DNA from: Streptomyces sp. CGMCC 4.7035
Lineage (GTDB): Bacteria; Actinomycetota; Actinomycetes; Streptomycetales; Streptomycetaceae
Reading direction: 5' to 3'
Assembly (NCBI RefSeq): GCF_031583065.1
Contig: NZ_CP134053.1
Coordinates: forward strand, 5,683,001 to 5,747,000
Length of the DNA: 64,000 nucleotides
The position numbers and the translations under genes were made by a program. Positions 1-11,094 of the stretch are shown piece by piece. The notes beneath the pieces are model-generated. The model was not told the origin of the DNA. It was given only the letters and a program-made list of their open reading frames with translations, and searched no databases. Numbering within the stretch: the first letter of the stretch is position 1; each line of letters opens with the position of its first letter.

Positions 1-12
1 CGGGGAGGCCCG

Positions 13-1334
13 GTGAGCCGCCCGACGCGCCGCGCGGTCATCACCGGGGTGGGCGCCGTCGCACCCGGCGGACACGGCCGCGAGGCCTACTGGGACCTGC
101 TCACCGCCGGACGCACCGCGACCCGCCGGATCAGCCTGTTCGACCCCGCCGGGTTCCGGTCCCAGGTGGCCGCCGAGTGCGACTTCGACCCGCTCGCCGC
201 CGGCCTCACCCCGCAGGAGGCCCGCCGCATGGACCGGGCCGCCCAGTTCGCGGTCGTCGCGGCCCGGGAGGCCATCGAGGACAGCGGCATCGAGCTCCCC
301 GGCGGCGACCCGGGCCGGGTCGGGGTGAGCATCGGCAGCGCCGTCGGCTGCACCATGGGCCTGGAGGAGGAGTACGCGGTGCTCTCCGACGGGGGCCGCG
401 ACTGGCTGGTCGACCACAGCTACGGCGTACCGCACCTCTACGGCTACATGGTGCCCAGCACCCTCGCCGTCGAGGTCGCCCGGAAGGCGGGCGCCGAAGG
501 ACCGGTCGCGCTGATCTCCACCGGCTGCACCTCGGGCCTCGACGCCATCGGACACGGCGTCCAACTGATCGAGGAGGGTGCCGTAGACGTCGTGCTGGCC
601 GGCGCGACCGACGCTCCGCTGTCGCCGATCACCTCCGCCTGCTTCGACGCGATCAAGGCCACGACCCCCAACAACGACGATCCCGCCCACGCCTCCCGCC
701 CCTTCGACGGGCGGCGCGACGGCTTCGTCCTCGGTGAGGGCTCCGCCGTGATGGTGATCGAGGAGGCCGAGTCCGCCAAGCGCCGCGGCGCGCCCATATA
801 CGCCGAGATCCTCGGCTTCGCCGGGCGCAGCAACGCCTTCCACATGACCGGCCTCAAGCCGGACGGCCGCGAGATGGCCGAGGCCATCCGGGTCGCCCTG
901 GACCGGGCCCGCCTCGATCCCGGCGACATCGACTACATCAACGCCCACGGCTCCGGCACCAAGCAGAACGACCGGCACGAGACGGCCGCATTCAAGCGCA
1001 GCCTCGGCCGGCGCGCCCACGAAGTGCCCGTCAGCTCCATCAAGTCGATGATCGGGCACTCGCTCGGCGCGATCGGCTCCCTGGAGATCGCCGCCTGCGC
1101 CCTCGCCCTGCGCCACCAGGTCGTCCCGCCCACCGCCAACCTGTCCGTCGCCGACCCCGAGTGCGACCTGGACTACGTCCCGGTGACGGCCCGCGAACAC
1201 CGCATGGAGCGGGTGCTCAGCGTCGGCAGCGGGTTCGGCGGCTTCCAGACCGCGATGGTACTGGGCCGGCCCGCCGAGGCCCGGCCCGGGCCACGCGCGG
1301 CCCGGGCCACCACCGGCACCCGCGAGGAGGCGGC

Positions 1335-1338
<4 letters not shown>
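13..1338 (+). CDS. Type II PKS ketosynthase alpha (KS-alpha)
   Basis: This is the catalytic half of the minimal type II polyketide synthase, which condenses malonyl units on the ACP into a poly-beta-ketone chain. The 441-residue protein has the full thiolase-fold length. The active-site cysteine is in [10 protein letters not shown] (C172), and the two catalytic histidines are in NAHGSGT (H312) and MIGHSLGA (H349). The GTG start sits 12 bases into the window, just after a GGGGAGG ribosome site. The stop overlaps the ATG of the chain-length factor (ATGA), as expected for a 1:1 heterodimer. Other genes of the cluster must lie to the left, outside the window. Confidence 0.96.
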
Positions 1339-4125
<2,787 letters not shown>

Positions 4126-4160
4126 ACCGCGGCTCGTTCAACGAAGGGAAAGGGAACCCA

Positions 4161-4910
4161 GTGGAACTCGCACTGCACGGCAAGAAGCTGCTCATCACCG
4201 GCGGCACCCGGGGCATCGGCCGCGGCATCGTGCTGGCCGCCGCCCGCGCCGGCGCCGACGTCGTCACCTGCTACCGGCAGGAGAGCGAGGCCGTCGACAG
4301 CCTGACCACAGCGCTCAAGGACACCGCCGGCGACCACCACGTGCTGCGCGCCGACGTCGGTGACACCGCCGAGGTCGACCGGCTCGTCGGCGAGGTCAAG
4401 GACCGCTTCGGACGCCTCGACGGTGTCGTGAACAACGCGGGCGTGATCAGCCACATCCCCTTCGCGGAACTGCCCGCAGAGGAGTGGTCCAGGATCATCG
4501 ACACCAACCTCACCGCCGCCTACCGGATCATCCAGCAGTCGCTTCCGCTGCTCGGCGTCGGCTCCTCGGTGGTCAACATCGGCTCGCGCGGCGCCGCGGC
4601 GGGCATACCGCTGCGCGCCCACTACACCGCCGCCAAAGCCGCGATGACGGGACTGACCCGCTCTCTCGCCAAGGAGCTCGGCTCCCGCGGGATCCGCGTC
4701 AACGTCGTCGCCCCCGGAGTCATCGAGACGGAGGCATTCGACGCGATGCCCGCCGAGCGGGCCGCGGGCCTGCGCGCCACCTACGCCCAGAAGACAGCGC
4801 TCGCCCGCCTCGGCACGGTCGACGAACTCGCCGGCCCGGTGCTGTTCCTGCTCAGTGACCACGCGGCCTACATCACCGGCGAGACGCTCAACGTCGACGG
4901 GGGGATCTGA
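4161..4910 (+). CDS. SDR-family polyketide ketoreductase
   Basis: This is a stand-alone 249-residue NADPH-dependent ketoreductase. It has [12 protein letters not shown], and a normal Ser-Tyr-Lys triad (the Ser in NIGSRG, Tyr and Lys in HYTAAK), and ends in VDGGI. It is a close paralogue of the reductase domain fused to the cyclase just upstream, and an 80-base stretch at the cofactor-binding end is about 95% identical in DNA. The start is taken at GTG 4161 because GAAGGGAAAGGG lies 5 bases before it; a GTG at 4122 overlapping the previous stop is the alternative. In related clusters such enzymes reduce one carbonyl of the folded chain. Which ketone is reduced here is unknown. Confidence 0.92.
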   Translation: MELALHGKKLLITGGTRGIGRGIVLAAARAGADVVTCYRQESEAVDSLTTALKDTAGDHHVLRADVGDTAEVDRLVGEVKDRFGRLDGVVNNAGVISHIPFAELPAEEWSRIIDTNLTAAYRIIQQSLPLLGVGSSVVNIGSRGAAAGIPLRAHYTAAKAAMTGLTRSLAKELGSRGIRVNVVAPGVIETEAFDAMPAERAAGLRATYAQKTALARLGTVDELAGPVLFLLSDHAAYITGETLNVDGGI

Positions 4911-4911
4911 C

Positions 4912-5247
4912 ATGGCCGAGCAGGTCTTCCGGGTCATGCTCCGTATGGAGATCAGGCCCGGCATGGAGGAGGACTTCGAGAAGGTCTGGCAGGAGGTCGG
5001 CGACTCGGTGACCGACCACCCGGCCAACCTCGGGCAGTGGCTGTCCCGCAGCGCCGAGGAGAGCGGCATCTACTACATCGTCAGCGACTGGGTCAACGAG
5101 CCGCTGTTCCGCGCGTTCGAGACCAGTGACCGGCACCTCGTCCACCGCCAGAAGCTGCACCCGTTCCGCAGCGGCGGCTCCATGACGACGATGCACGTCG
5201 TCGCCGCGCTCGCGGGCGCCGCCCGGACCGAGCAGGGCACCCGGTGA
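4912..5247 (+). CDS. ABM-fold polyketide oxygenase/cyclase-like protein
   Basis: This 111-residue protein has the dimeric alpha-beta barrel pattern of antibiotic-biosynthesis monooxygenases and TcmI-type cyclases, with a MEIRPGMEEDFEKVW-like first strand and helix and the later strand YYIVSDW. Members of this fold either oxidise an anthrone-like ring without cofactor or close the last ring of the polyketide, and sequence alone does not decide between them. It starts one base after the ketoreductase stop and overlaps the next gene by GTGA, so it belongs to the same transcript. It also resembles SchA/CurD-like proteins of spore-pigment clusters. Confidence 0.8.
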   Translation: MAEQVFRVMLRMEIRPGMEEDFEKVWQEVGDSVTDHPANLGQWLSRSAEESGIYYIVSDWVNEPLFRAFETSDRHLVHRQKLHPFRSGGSMTTMHVVAALAGAARTEQGTR

Positions 5248-5585
5248 CGGCGGCTCCCGTCGAAGTGGTGCTGCACCACCTGAGCGACGACACCGAGCAG
5301 GTGGTGCGCGCCTACCACGAGGCCAGCCGGCGCATGGCGGGCACGCCCGGCCTGCTCGGCAACCGGCTGCTGCACGCCGTCGGAAACCCCCGCGCGCTGG
5401 TCGTGGTCAGCCGGTGGAGCGACTGGGAGGCCTTCGAGGCCTGGGAGCGCGGTGCCGCGCACAAGGACCAGACCGCGCCCCTGCGGCCGTTCCGCGACCT
5501 GGAGCGGGACCGCCCGTTCGAGATCTACCGGGAGCTCGCCCGTTACGACGGCAGCCACCCGGTGCCCGCCATGGAAGGAGCCTGA
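5244..5585 (+). CDS. Second ABM-fold polyketide tailoring protein
   Basis: This is a 113-residue ferredoxin-like alpha-beta barrel protein. The middle segment RALVVVSRWSDWEAFEAW is the typical ABM strand-helix pair. It starts at a GTG that overlaps the stop of the preceding ABM-like gene (GTGA). Two adjacent, diverged proteins of this fold are common in clusters for multi-ring aromatic polyketides, where one usually acts as a quinone-forming monooxygenase and the other as a late cyclase. I cannot say which is which. The P450 follows after 2 bases. Confidence 0.8.
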   Translation: MTAAPVEVVLHHLSDDTEQVVRAYHEASRRMAGTPGLLGNRLLHAVGNPRALVVVSRWSDWEAFEAWERGAAHKDQTAPLRPFRDLERDRPFEIYRELARYDGSHPVPAMEGA

Positions 5586-5587
5586 GG

Positions 5588-6868
5588 ATGCCCTCCGCGC
5601 AGAGCCCGTCCCAGAGCCCGGTTCCCCAGCCGGTCGAGCTGTTCACCCCGGCCTTCCACCAGGACCCGCACGGGGCGCTCGCCGCACTGCGGCAGACCGC
5701 GCCGGCCGTCCCCGTCGTCACGCCGAACGGCCTGCGCACCTGGCTGATCAGCGGGTACGAGCAGGCCCGGGAACTGCTCGCCGACCCCCGGCTCAGCAAG
5801 GACATGAGGGTGGGCCGGGACCTGATCCCGCGCAACTTCGCCGACCCCGAGAAGCAGCGGGCGTTCCTCGCCGAGTCCGGCGACCACAGCCAGTTCCCGC
5901 AGGTCCTCAGCGTGCACATGCTGGACAGCGATCCCCCCGACCACACCCGGCTGCGCCGCCTCGTCGGCCGGGCCTTCACCGCGCGCCGGGTGGAGGCGCT
6001 GCAGCCCAGGATCATCGAGTTCACCGACGAACTGCTGGACGGCATCGCCGGCAGCGAGCGGGTGGACCTGATGGAGGCGCTCGCCTTCCCGGTGCCGTTC
6101 ACGGTGATCTGCTGGCTGCTCGGCGTACCGCCGGACGACCGGTCCGAGTTCCGCCGCTGGTCCAACCTGCTCGTCTCCGGCGCGGGCACCCCCGAGGTCC
6201 GGGACGCCAGCGTCTCGATGATCGCCTACCTGCGGGCGCTGATCGAGAGCAAGCGCACCGAGCCGGCCGACGACATCCTCAGCGACCTCGTCCAGGTGAG
6301 CGACGAGGGCGACCAGCTGTCGGACGACGAACTGATCTCCATGGCGTTCCTGCTCCTGGTCGCCGGCCACGAGACCACGGTCAACCTCATCGGCAACGGG
6401 ACACTCGCCCTGCTCCAGCACCCCGCGGCGCGTGAGCAACTGGCCACCGACCCCGCGCTGTGGCCCGCGGCCGTCGAGGAGTTCCTGCGCTACGACGGAC
6501 CGGTCACCAACGCCACCTGGCGCTTCACCACGGAACCGGTCGAGGTGGGCTCCGTGCTCATTCCCGAGGGCGAGTTCGTGACGATCTCGCTCGGCGCGGC
6601 CGGGCGCGACCCCGCCCGCTACTCCGACCCCGACCGGCTGGACATCACCCGGTCGCACAGCGCCTCGGTCGCCTTCGGCCACGGCATCCACCACTGCCTG
6701 GGCGCCCCGCTCGCCCGCCTCGAAGGGCAGATCGTCATCAGCCGTCTCTTCGCCCGCTTCCCGGCACTGCGGCTCGCCGTGGACAGCACCGAACTGCGCT
6801 GGCGCAGCAGCCTGATGATGCGCGGCCTGGAGGAACTGCCGGTGCTCACCGGCCGGTCCGCCGTCTGA
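5588..6868 (+). CDS. Cytochrome P450 hydroxylase
   Basis: This is a soluble bacterial P450 of 426 residues (CYP105/107-like length). The I-helix oxygen-activating motif is AGHETT, the K-helix ExxR is in EEFLRYDGP, and the haem-binding loop is FGHGIHHCLGAP with its cysteine. The ATG at 5588 has a GAAGGAG ribosome site inside the end of the preceding gene. It probably hydroxylates or couples the aromatic product late in the pathway. No ferredoxin gene is visible beside it, so its electron donor is either left of the window or encoded elsewhere. Confidence 0.95.
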   Translation: MPSAQSPSQSPVPQPVELFTPAFHQDPHGALAALRQTAPAVPVVTPNGLRTWLISGYEQARELLADPRLSKDMRVGRDLIPRNFADPEKQRAFLAESGDHSQFPQVLSVHMLDSDPPDHTRLRRLVGRAFTARRVEALQPRIIEFTDELLDGIAGSERVDLMEALAFPVPFTVICWLLGVPPDDRSEFRRWSNLLVSGAGTPEVRDASVSMIAYLRALIESKRTEPADDILSDLVQVSDEGDQLSDDELISMAFLLLVAGHETTVNLIGNGTLALLQHPAAREQLATDPALWPAAVEEFLRYDGPVTNATWRFTTEPVEVGSVLIPEGEFVTISLGAAGRDPARYSDPDRLDITRSHSASVAFGHGIHHCLGAPLARLEGQIVISRLFARFPALRLAVDSTELRWRSSLMMRGLEELPVLTGRSAV

Positions 6869-6933
6869 CCCGGCGCCGTACCCGTCCGCCTCCGCAACGC
6901 CCGACCCACCACCGACGACTTCAGGAGACACAC

Positions 6934-7752
6934 GTGGAACGACTGGACACCGCACGTCCCAGCTGGGCGCCGCCGGAAGTGGACATCGACACGCCGAGCA
7001 TCGCCCGGGTGTACGACTACTGGATCGGCGGCACCCACAACTTCCCGGTCGACCGGGAACTCGGCGACCGGGTCTCGGCGGGCAACCCCGGACTCGTCGC
7101 CACCCTCCGGGCCAACCGCGCCTTCCTGCGCCGGTCGGTACGGGAACTGTCGGCTCTCGGCATACGCCAGTTCCTGGACATCGGGTCCGGCATCCCCGCC
7201 GAGGGCAACGTGCACGACGTCGCCTTGTCCGCCCACCCCGACAGCACCGTCGTCTACGTCGACATCGACCCGGTGGCGGTCGCCCACGGACGGGCGCTCC
7301 TCGCCGACGAGCCGAGGGCCGCCGTGTTCCAGGGCGACCTGCACCAGCCGCAGGAGATCCTCCAGGCGGGTGACACCCGTCGGCTGATCGACTTCGACCG
7401 CCCGGTCGCCCTGATCCTCGCCGCCGTACTGCACTTCGTACCGGACGGCGAGGACCCGCTGGAGCTGGTCCGCCAGTACACCGCGCCGCTGGTCCCCGGC
7501 AGCGCGCTGGTCCTCTCGCACGCGGGGGCCGACGAGGTCCCGCGGACGGCCCCGGAGGCGGCCGAGCAGTACCGGGGTGCGGTCAGCCAGGTCATCTGGC
7601 GCAGCACGGCGGAACTCACCGCCCTCTTCGACGGGTTCGACCTGATCTCTCCGGGTGTGGTCCGCGCCCCTCTGTGGCGACCCGCCCCCGACGATCACCC
7701 CGACCCGGACCTCGCCATGCTCGCCGGAGTAGCGCTCAAACCGGGGGCGTGA
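6934..7752 (+). CDS. DUF574-type SAM-dependent methyltransferase
   Basis: This 272-residue protein belongs to the actinomycete-specific DUF574 (Methyltransf_19) family. Its signature is RVYDYWIGGTHNF near residue 25, and the SAM-binding loop is LDIGSGIP near residue 82. The GTG start has CAGGAGA 9 bases upstream. It is the last plus-strand gene of the polyketide run, 65 bases after the P450. Most relatives have no known substrate and many occur outside biosynthetic clusters, so it may be a tailoring O-methyltransferase or an unrelated neighbour. Confidence 0.85.
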   Translation: MERLDTARPSWAPPEVDIDTPSIARVYDYWIGGTHNFPVDRELGDRVSAGNPGLVATLRANRAFLRRSVRELSALGIRQFLDIGSGIPAEGNVHDVALSAHPDSTVVYVDIDPVAVAHGRALLADEPRAAVFQGDLHQPQEILQAGDTRRLIDFDRPVALILAAVLHFVPDGEDPLELVRQYTAPLVPGSALVLSHAGADEVPRTAPEAAEQYRGAVSQVIWRSTAELTALFDGFDLISPGVVRAPLWRPAPDDHPDPDLAMLAGVALKPGA

Positions 7753-7829
7753 GCGGGCGCGCACCTTCGCCGATCACCCGCGACACGGCGTGCCACTGAC
7801 AACCGAAGACGCACCCCGTGGGGTGTGCT

Positions 7830-7868
7830 CGTCCGGCCTCCCTGAGGTGCCGACCGGGAGGCCGGACG
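7830..7868. terminator. 13-bp hairpin, probable bidirectional terminator
   Basis: Thirteen bases at 7830-7842 pair perfectly with 7856-7868 around a 13-base loop. The hairpin lies between the convergent methyltransferase and chpE genes, where a shared terminator is expected. A second small hairpin (CACCCC/GGGGTG) sits at 7812-7825. No U-tract follows, as is usual in Streptomyces. Confidence 0.6.
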
Positions 7869-7887
7869 TACGTCGTTCCCTCAGGGC

Positions 7888-8136
7888 TCAGTGGTTGATG
7901 CCCAGGTTGCCGAAGGCCGGGTTCAGGACGCCGATCACGCTCACACTGTTGCCGACCGCGTTCACGGGGATGTGGACCGGGGCCTGGATGACGTTGCCCG
8001 AGACGACGCCCGGCGAGCCCGCGGCCTTGCCGCACGCGTGCGCCCCGCCCTCGGTGGCGGACGCCAGACCGGCGCTGGCAGCGACCAGTCCACCGGCCAC
8101 CATCGTGACGGCTGCGGCCTTCTTCAGGTTCTTCAC
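7888..8136 (-). CDS. chpE: Short chaplin ChpE-like
   Basis: This is a secreted, surface-active amyloid protein that helps aerial hyphae leave the aqueous phase. It has 82 residues: a signal peptide to about residue 27 (ASA cleavage), then one chaplin domain with SPGVVSGN and GVLNPAFGNLGINH. The two cysteines conserved in most chaplins are replaced (NAVGN, GNLG), which is the mark of ChpE. There is, however, one extra cysteine at position 35 (HACGK). The GTG start has a strong AAGGAGAGG site upstream. It lies 120 bases downstream of the response regulator on the same strand and probably has its own promoter. Confidence 0.93.
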   Translation of the reverse strand: MKNLKKAAAVTMVAGGLVAASAGLASATEGGAHACGKAAGSPGVVSGNVIQAPVHIPVNAVGNSVSVIGVLNPAFGNLGINH

Positions 8137-8255
8137 TTCTGAGCCCTCTCCTTGCGATCACTGCGGCAGGCGCCGCAGCACGCACTGAAGAACGCCGGAG
8201 ATCCACCGAGGATGCGCCGTCCGGGGGACATACACACGACGGTATGAAGATCCGC

Positions 8256-8897
8256 TCAGCCGTCCACTCCATGGCGCACGGCCCAGAGCGCGGCCTGGGT
8301 GCGGTCCGCCAGGTCGAGCTTCATCAGGATGTTCGAGACATGGGTCTTGACCGTCTTCTCCGACAGCACCAGGGCCCGGGCGATCTCCCGGTTCGACCGG
8401 CCGTCCGCGATCAGGGCCAGCACCTCCCGCTCCCGCTCGGTGAGCGAACCACCCCTCCCCTGGCCCGGGTTGACCTCCTCCTGGGACAGCAGCGCGCCGG
8501 CGACCTCCGGCTGGAGGAGGATGTGCCCCGCGTGCACCGAGCGGATGGCTCCGGCGAGGGCATCGGGGTCGACGTCCTTGTAGACGTAACCGGCGGCGCC
8601 CGCGCGCAGGGCCGGGACCACCGTGCGCTGCTCGGTGAAGCTGGTGACGATCAGCACGCGCGCGGGGTTGTCCAGTTCGCGAAGCTTGCGCAGCGCGTCG
8701 ATACCGTCCATGCCCGGCATCTTGACGTCCATGAGGACGACGTCGGGCTTCAGCTGCTGGGCGCGGGCGACCCCTTCGGCGCCGTCCGAGGCCTCTCCGA
8801 CGACCTCGATGTCGTCCTGCACTTCGAGGAAGGTGCGCAGCCCACGGCGGACCACCTGGTGGTCGTCGACGAGCAGCACCTTGATTGCGTCAGCCAC
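8256..8897 (-). CDS. NarL/FixJ-family response regulator
   Basis: This is a 213-residue two-domain regulator. The receiver domain (1-120) has the acidic pair VDDH near residue 11, the phospho-acceptor Asp in LMDVKMPG (about residue 57) and the K in VYKD. The LuxR-type helix-turn-helix (about 150-210) reads LTEREREVLALIADG and NREIARALVLSEKTVKTHV. The GTG start overlaps the stop of the histidine kinase by 8 bases, so the pair is co-translated. It activates or represses unknown targets; chpE next door is a candidate only by position. Confidence 0.94.
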   Translation of the reverse strand: MADAIKVLLVDDHQVVRRGLRTFLEVQDDIEVVGEASDGAEGVARAQQLKPDVVLMDVKMPGMDGIDALRKLRELDNPARVLIVTSFTEQRTVVPALRAGAAGYVYKDVDPDALAGAIRSVHAGHILLQPEVAGALLSQEEVNPGQGRGGSLTEREREVLALIADGRSNREIARALVLSEKTVKTHVSNILMKLDLADRTQAALWAVRHGVDG

Positions 8898-10035
8898 CAG
8901 GGACCTCCATCTCGATCGTGGTGCCCTTCCCGGGCGCCGATTCCACGGTCAGCGTGCCGCCGACCCCGCTCGCCCGGTCACGCATGGAGACCAGGCCCAG
9001 GTGGCGTCCCGCGCGGCGTATCGCATGGGGTTCGAAGCCGCTGCCGTCGTCCGTGACGCGCAGGGCGGTGCCCGTACCGCGCTTGCCCAGGGTCACGGCG
9101 ACCCGCTCGGCCCCGGAGTGCCGCAGGGCGTTGTGCAATGCCTCCTGGGCGACACGCAGCAGTGCCTCCTCCTGGGCCGCCGGCAGTGCGCGCACGCCAC
9201 GGCTGGTGAAGGTCACGTGCGCGGTGTGGGCGCGGTCGAGGACCTGGACCTGGGTGCGCAGGGTGGCGACGAGCCCGTCCTCGTCGAGGGCCGCGGGGCG
9301 CAACTCGACGACGGCGGCGCGCAGTTCGTCCACCGCCTCCGCGGCGAGCGCGGCCACCTGCTGCAGCTCGCCCTTGGCGCGGACCGGGTCACGGTCGACC
9401 AGGGTGGCCGCCGCCTGGGCGGTCAGGCGCAGGGAGAAGAGCTTCTGGCTGACCGCGTCGTGCAGCTCGTGCGCCAGCCGGGAGCGCTCCTCGGCGATGG
9501 TCAGCTCCCGGCTGCGCTCGTACAGGCGGGCGTTGGTGAGGGCGATCGCGGCGTGCTGGGCGAGGATGGAGAGCAGTTCCTCGTCCTCCTCCGTGAAGCC
9601 GCAGCTTCCGTCCGGCTTGGGGCACCGCTTGTTGGCCAGGAACAGCGCGCCGATGATCTCGTCGCCGTCGCGGATGGGCAGGCCGAGGAAGTCGGACATG
9701 TCGGGGTGGGCGCTCGGCCAGCCCTCGAAGCGGGGGTCCTTGCGGACGTCGGCGAGCCGCTCGGACTTCGCCTCGTGGAGCATCGCGGCCAGGATGCCGT
9801 GCTGGCGCGGGAGCGGGCCGATGGCCTTCCACTGCTCGTCGCTGACGCCGTCCACGACGAACTGGGCGAAGCCCCCGTGGTCGTCCGGGACCCCTAGCGC
9901 CGCGTACTCCGCGCCGAGCAGCTCTCGGGCCGAGGCGACGATCGTCTTGAGGACGTCGCGCACCTCGAGGTGCCTGCTCATGGCCAGCAGCGCGGAACTC
10001 ACCGCGTACAGGCCCGACCGGGGTCCATGGCTCAT
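8890..10035 (-). CDS. GAF-domain sensor histidine kinase
   Basis: This 381-residue cytoplasmic kinase pairs with the overlapping response regulator. A GAF domain spans about 25-185 (DVLKTIVASARELLG to HAAIALTNARLY). It is followed by a HisKA_3 dimerisation helix with the phosphorylated histidine in AHELHDAVSQKLFSL, and a HATPase with N-box VAQEALHNALRHS and G-boxes DDGSGF and GLVSMRDRA. There is no membrane segment, so the signal is sensed inside the cell. It resembles the actinobacterial DevS/NarX-like class. A CPKPDGSC segment at about 155-165 in the GAF domain could bind metal or respond to redox, which is speculation. Confidence 0.93.
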   Translation of the reverse strand: MSHGPRSGLYAVSSALLAMSRHLEVRDVLKTIVASARELLGAEYAALGVPDDHGGFAQFVVDGVSDEQWKAIGPLPRQHGILAAMLHEAKSERLADVRKDPRFEGWPSAHPDMSDFLGLPIRDGDEIIGALFLANKRCPKPDGSCGFTEEDEELLSILAQHAAIALTNARLYERSRELTIAEERSRLAHELHDAVSQKLFSLRLTAQAAATLVDRDPVRAKGELQQVAALAAEAVDELRAAVVELRPAALDEDGLVATLRTQVQVLDRAHTAHVTFTSRGVRALPAAQEEALLRVAQEALHNALRHSGAERVAVTLGKRGTGTALRVTDDGSGFEPHAIRRAGRHLGLVSMRDRASGVGGTLTVESAPGKGTTIEMEVPGG

Positions 10036-10103
10036 GACCTCACCGTACCGGCGGGGTGTGACACGCGTATCCGACCCATGGCGGGCCCGTCCGGGCCGGT
10101 GGG

Positions 10104-10286
10104 CCTAGGTCCTGTCGTCAAACTCCCGTCGTCCGCCCGGAGGGCGGGCCCTGCGGCGTCAGGTGCGTGCTCTCGGCGTGCCGGGCGCTGACCCTCGTAC
10201 TGGATGTACTTGGGTCTGCGCCCGGTGCGGCGAGAGTGCGTGCATGGCGTCGCGGGGCAGGCGGGAGTTTGACGACAGGGCCTAGG
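10104..10286. mobile_element. 183-bp palindromic MITE-like element
   Basis: The whole 363-base gap between the kinase and the SDR is dominated by one long imperfect palindrome. The ends, starting CCTAGG then CCTGTCGTCAAACTCCCG, are inverted copies with two mismatches. Inner arms around TGCGTGCTCTCGGCG also pair, and the centre is GTAC-TGGAT-GTAC. It has no coding capacity, so it looks like a non-autonomous miniature transposon. The same 11 bases, GGGCCTAGGTC, occur at both edges; part may be a target duplication, but CCTAGG is itself palindromic. I see nothing else in the gap. Confidence 0.7.
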
Positions 10287-10398
10287 TCGAAGGGCCCCTG
10301 CTCTTTGCGGCCCGCGTCCGAGGCGGCCGGGCCGGTGCCGTTCCTACGTTGAGGTCACCGCCGATCACCGGCGGCCGAGGGACGAGGGGACGGTAGTC

Positions 10399-11094
10399 AT
10401 GCCGGTTGCGATCATCACGGGGGCTTCGAAGGGGCTGGGACGGGCGCTCGGTGCGGCTTTGGCGGAGCGCGGCTGGGATCTGGTGCTGGACGCGCGGACC
10501 GCGCCCGTCCTGGAGGAGACGGCGGGCGCCCTGTCTGCGTACGGGACGCGGGTCGAGGCCCTGGCGGGGGACGTCACGGACGCCGGTCACCGGGCCGATC
10601 TGGTGGCGGCGGCCCGGAAGCTGGGCGGGCTCGATCTGCTGGTGAACAACGCGAGCGCCCTGGGCGCGGAGCCACTGGTACGGCTGGACGAGCTGCCCCT
10701 GGAGGGGCTGCGGCGGGCGCTGGAGGTGAACGTGGTGGCCGCGCTGGGCCTCGTCCAGGAGGGGCTGCCGCTGCTGCGGGCGTCGAGCGCGGGCACGGTG
10801 ATCACCGTCAGTTCGGACGCGGCGGCCGAGGCGTACGAGACATGGGGCGGGTACGGGGCGTCGAAGGCGGCGCTCGATCATCTGGCGGCGGTGCTCGGCG
10901 AGGAGGAGCCCGGGCTGCGGGTGTGGGCGGTCGATCCGGGGGACATGGCCACGGACCTGTACGCGGCGGCCGTACCGGACGACGACGATCCGCGTCCGGC
11001 GCCGGAGAGTGTGGTGCCCGCGCTCCTGCGGCTGCTGGACGAGCGTCCGGCGAGCGGCCGCTATGGTGCGCCGTCCCTGCTGGAGGAGCGATGA
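10399..11094 (+). CDS. SDR-family oxidoreductase
   Basis: This is a 231-residue short-chain dehydrogenase. It has the cofactor motif TGASKGLG, NNAS in place of NNAG, and the catalytic Ser-Tyr-Lys as VSSD and YGASK; the C-terminus is shortened. The substrate is unknown. It overlaps the QueA-like gene by ATGA, and this SDR-QueA pair is, from memory, conserved in streptomycetes, suggesting a shared role. The start follows GAGGGGACGG. Confidence 0.88.
   Translation: MPVAIITGASKGLGRALGAALAERGWDLVLDARTAPVLEETAGALSAYGTRVEALAGDVTDAGHRADLVAAARKLGGLDLLVNNASALGAEPLVRLDELPLEGLRRALEVNVVAALGLVQEGLPLLRASSAGTVITVSSDAAAEAYETWGGYGASKAALDHLAAVLGEEEPGLRVWAVDPGDMATDLYAAAVPDDDDPRPAPESVVPALLRLLDERPASGRYGAPSLLEER

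Noticed and set aside
7812-7868. Attenuator or riboswitch downstream of the methyltransferase
   Set aside because: It lies between convergent stops, where a plain terminator is enough.
10104-10286. Complete insertion sequence
   Set aside because: At 183 bp with no open frame it cannot encode a transposase.
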